From positions 1 through 8,180 of the forward strand of contig JBPCUN010000027.1 of the NCBI GenBank assembly GCA_051011115.1: 8,180 nt of DNA, given 5' to 3'. Below are positions 7,084-8,180 of the stretch, piece after piece. Both the position numbers and the translations under genes were made by a program. Origin of the DNA: Profundicola sp051011115. Lineage in GTDB: Bacteria; Bacteroidota; Bacteroidia; Flavobacteriales; Weeksellaceae. Numbering within the stretch: the stretch's first letter is position 1; every line of letters begins with the position of its first letter. The notes beneath the pieces were generated by a model. It worked only from the letters and a program-made list of their open reading frames with translations. It was not told the DNA's origin and did not search any database.

Positions 7084-7091
7084 CAAAAATA
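7084..7091 (-). promoter_or_regulatory. Possible -7 promoter element for the hydrolase gene
   Basis: Read on the - strand this is TATTTTTG, matching TAnnTTTG. Transcription would begin near 7077, about 18 nt before the chosen ATG at 7059 and after the alternative ATG at 7107, which supports the shorter protein. The nearest TTG upstream (7107-7105) is only 13 nt away, shorter than the usual 17-23, so the -33 part is weak. Confidence 0.35.
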
Positions 7092-7129
7092 ATAAGAATA
7101 AAAACAAAATTCCTTTATTTTACTTTAAT

Positions 7130-7137
7130 TATATTTG
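7130..7137 (+). promoter_or_regulatory. Possible -7 promoter element immediately before recG
   Basis: TATATTTG matches TAnnTTTG exactly and ends 4 nt before the recG ATG. A TTC at 7110-7112 stands 17 nt upstream where TTG would be expected. If used, transcription would start at or next to the ATG, giving a leaderless or nearly leaderless mRNA. Chance occurrence in this AT-rich 82-nt divergent region is possible. Confidence 0.3.
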
Positions 7138-7141
7138 TTTC

Positions 7142-8180
7142 ATGAGCAATCCCCTATTAACTCCTATTGAATACCTAAAAGGTGTCGGGCCACAGCGTGC
7201 CGAAGTTCTGAAGTCTGAATTAGGAATTTTTAGATTTAGGGATTTACTCTATCACTTTCCATTTCGGTATGTTGATAGGACGAAATACCATACCATTGCA
7301 GAGATTAATTCTTTTAGTACAGAGATACAAGTTAAAGGTAAAATGACTTCTTTAAAAGAAGTTGGTGAAGGCAAGAAAAAACGGCTTATTGCAACTTTTG
7401 AAGATGGTACAGGAGTAGTAGATTTAATCTGGTTCCGTACCACGCAATGGCAAAAAGACAAGTTTAGGTCTTTGCTACAAAAACCCATTATTATTTATGG
7501 AAAACCTACCCTCTTTAATCAACAAATAAATTTTACCCATCCAGAAATTGAAGAACCTAATAGCGAAAAGGCTACCAAGGGGCTGCTTCCCGTGTATAGC
7601 AATACAGAATTAGCACAAAAGAAAGGAATTAATAACAGAATTTTGCAAACCTTACAATTAGAAGTTTGGAACCAAGTTGGGAATTATATTAAAGAAAACT
7701 TATCAGAAGAAATTTGTAGATTATACCAGTTGATCAGCCGCAAAAAAGCATTTCAATATATACACTTTCCTCCATCTGTACCAGCCTTAGAAGCTGCGCA
7801 AAAAAGATTGAAATTTGAAGAATTTTTCTTCTTGCATTTATCATTACAGACCCAAAAAGCCATAGGCAAAAGAAATTTTAGGTCTCATGCTTTTAAAGAA
7901 TTAGGGACTTATTTCAATGATTTTTACCATAATCACTTAAGTTTTGATCTTACTAATGCACAAAAGCGTGTTTTAAAAGAAATTAGAGCAGACCTTGCCA
8001 ACGAACAGCAAATGAATCGGCTTTTGCAGGGTGATGTAGGAAGTGGTAAAACCATTGTGGCTTTTTTTACCATGCTTATGGCAGCCGATAATGGATTTCA
8101 ATCGTTGCTTATGGCTCCTACAGAAATTTTGGCGCAACAACATTATAATGGACTTAAGGTAGACGCTGATAAAATAGGCT
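7142..8180 (+). CDS. recG: ATP-dependent DNA helicase RecG, 5' half (runs off the window)
   Basis: RecG remodels stalled replication forks and Holliday junctions. 346 complete codons are present, roughly half of the usual length of about 700, with no stop. The N-terminus has the RecG start pattern: TPIEYLKGVGPQRAEVLKSE (7-26) and DLLYHFPFRYVDRTK (34-48). Next comes the OB-fold wedge domain (about 60-135, VKGKMTS ... ATFEDGTGVVDLIWF) that splits DNA junctions. The helicase core then begins: LTNAQKRVLKEI (270-281), Walker A GDVGSGKT (297-304) and motif Ia MAPTEILAQQHY (324-335). The DEAH-type Walker B and second RecA-like domain are beyond the edge. ATG 7142 gives the family N-terminus. It is divergent from the hydrolase gene, with 82 nt between starts. 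Confidence 0.95.
   Translation, partial: MSNPLLTPIEYLKGVGPQRAEVLKSELGIFRFRDLLYHFPFRYVDRTKYHTIAEINSFSTEIQVKGKMTSLKEVGEGKKKRLIATFEDGTGVVDLIWFRTTQWQKDKFRSLLQKPIIIYGKPTLFNQQINFTHPEIEEPNSEKATKGLLPVYSNTELAQKKGINNRILQTLQLEVWNQVGNYIKENLSEEICRLYQLISRKKAFQYIHFPPSVPALEAAQKRLKFEEFFFLHLSLQTQKAIGKRNFRSHAFKELGTYFNDFYHNHLSFDLTNAQKRVLKEIRADLANEQQMNRLLQGDVGSGKTIVAFFTMLMAADNGFQSLLMAPTEILAQQHYNGLKVDADKIG

Noticed and set aside
7060..7107. Longer hydrolase starting at ATG 7107
   Set aside because: The 16 extra residues would bury the signal peptide behind another hydrophobic stretch and would overlap the candidate promoter. ATG 7059 gives a standard signal peptide.

Overview
The window looks like ordinary chromosomal sequence from a marine-type flavobacterium (Bacteroidetes). 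The DNA is AT-rich, start codons lack clear Shine-Dalgarno sequences, and two candidate promoters fit the Bacteroidetes -7 element TAnnTTTG. The proteins themselves also look flavobacterial: the pyrophosphatases, the small outer-membrane barrel and the RecG N-terminus. The organism assignment is inference from sequence style, not from a database search.

Layout, left to right. (1) The 3' part of a family I soluble inorganic pyrophosphatase gene (ppa, + strand), interrupted by two in-frame TGA codons inside its metal-binding motif and closed by a hairpin terminator. (2) hppA (+), a complete 757-residue membrane pyrophosphatase. (3) A 13-bp bidirectional terminator, then a convergent small four-helix membrane protein of the YvlD / 'phage holin 4_2' family (-). 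(4) An AT-rich intergenic region of about 295 bp containing repeated AACATT/AATGTT words. (5) A 183-residue secreted, probably outer-membrane beta-barrel protein (+), whose stop codon overlaps the stop codon of (6) an Uup-like ABC-F ATPase (-). (7) A hairpin terminator and a secreted alpha/beta hydrolase resembling proline iminopeptidase (-). (8) A short divergent promoter region and the first half of recG (+), which runs off the right edge.

The functional theme of the left part is pyrophosphate metabolism. A soluble PPase and an ion-pumping PPase sit side by side. As written, the soluble enzyme cannot be made at full length, so the membrane enzyme would carry PPi removal unless another PPase exists elsewhere. 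Key residues of the membrane enzyme suggest a K+-dependent, proton-pumping type in which the gating glutamate has moved from helix 6 to helix 5. The remaining genes are unrelated housekeeping or envelope genes.

I see no tRNA, rRNA, CRISPR array, insertion sequence, prophage module or defence system. I do not see a new multi-gene system here. The observation most worth checking is the double TGA in ppa.
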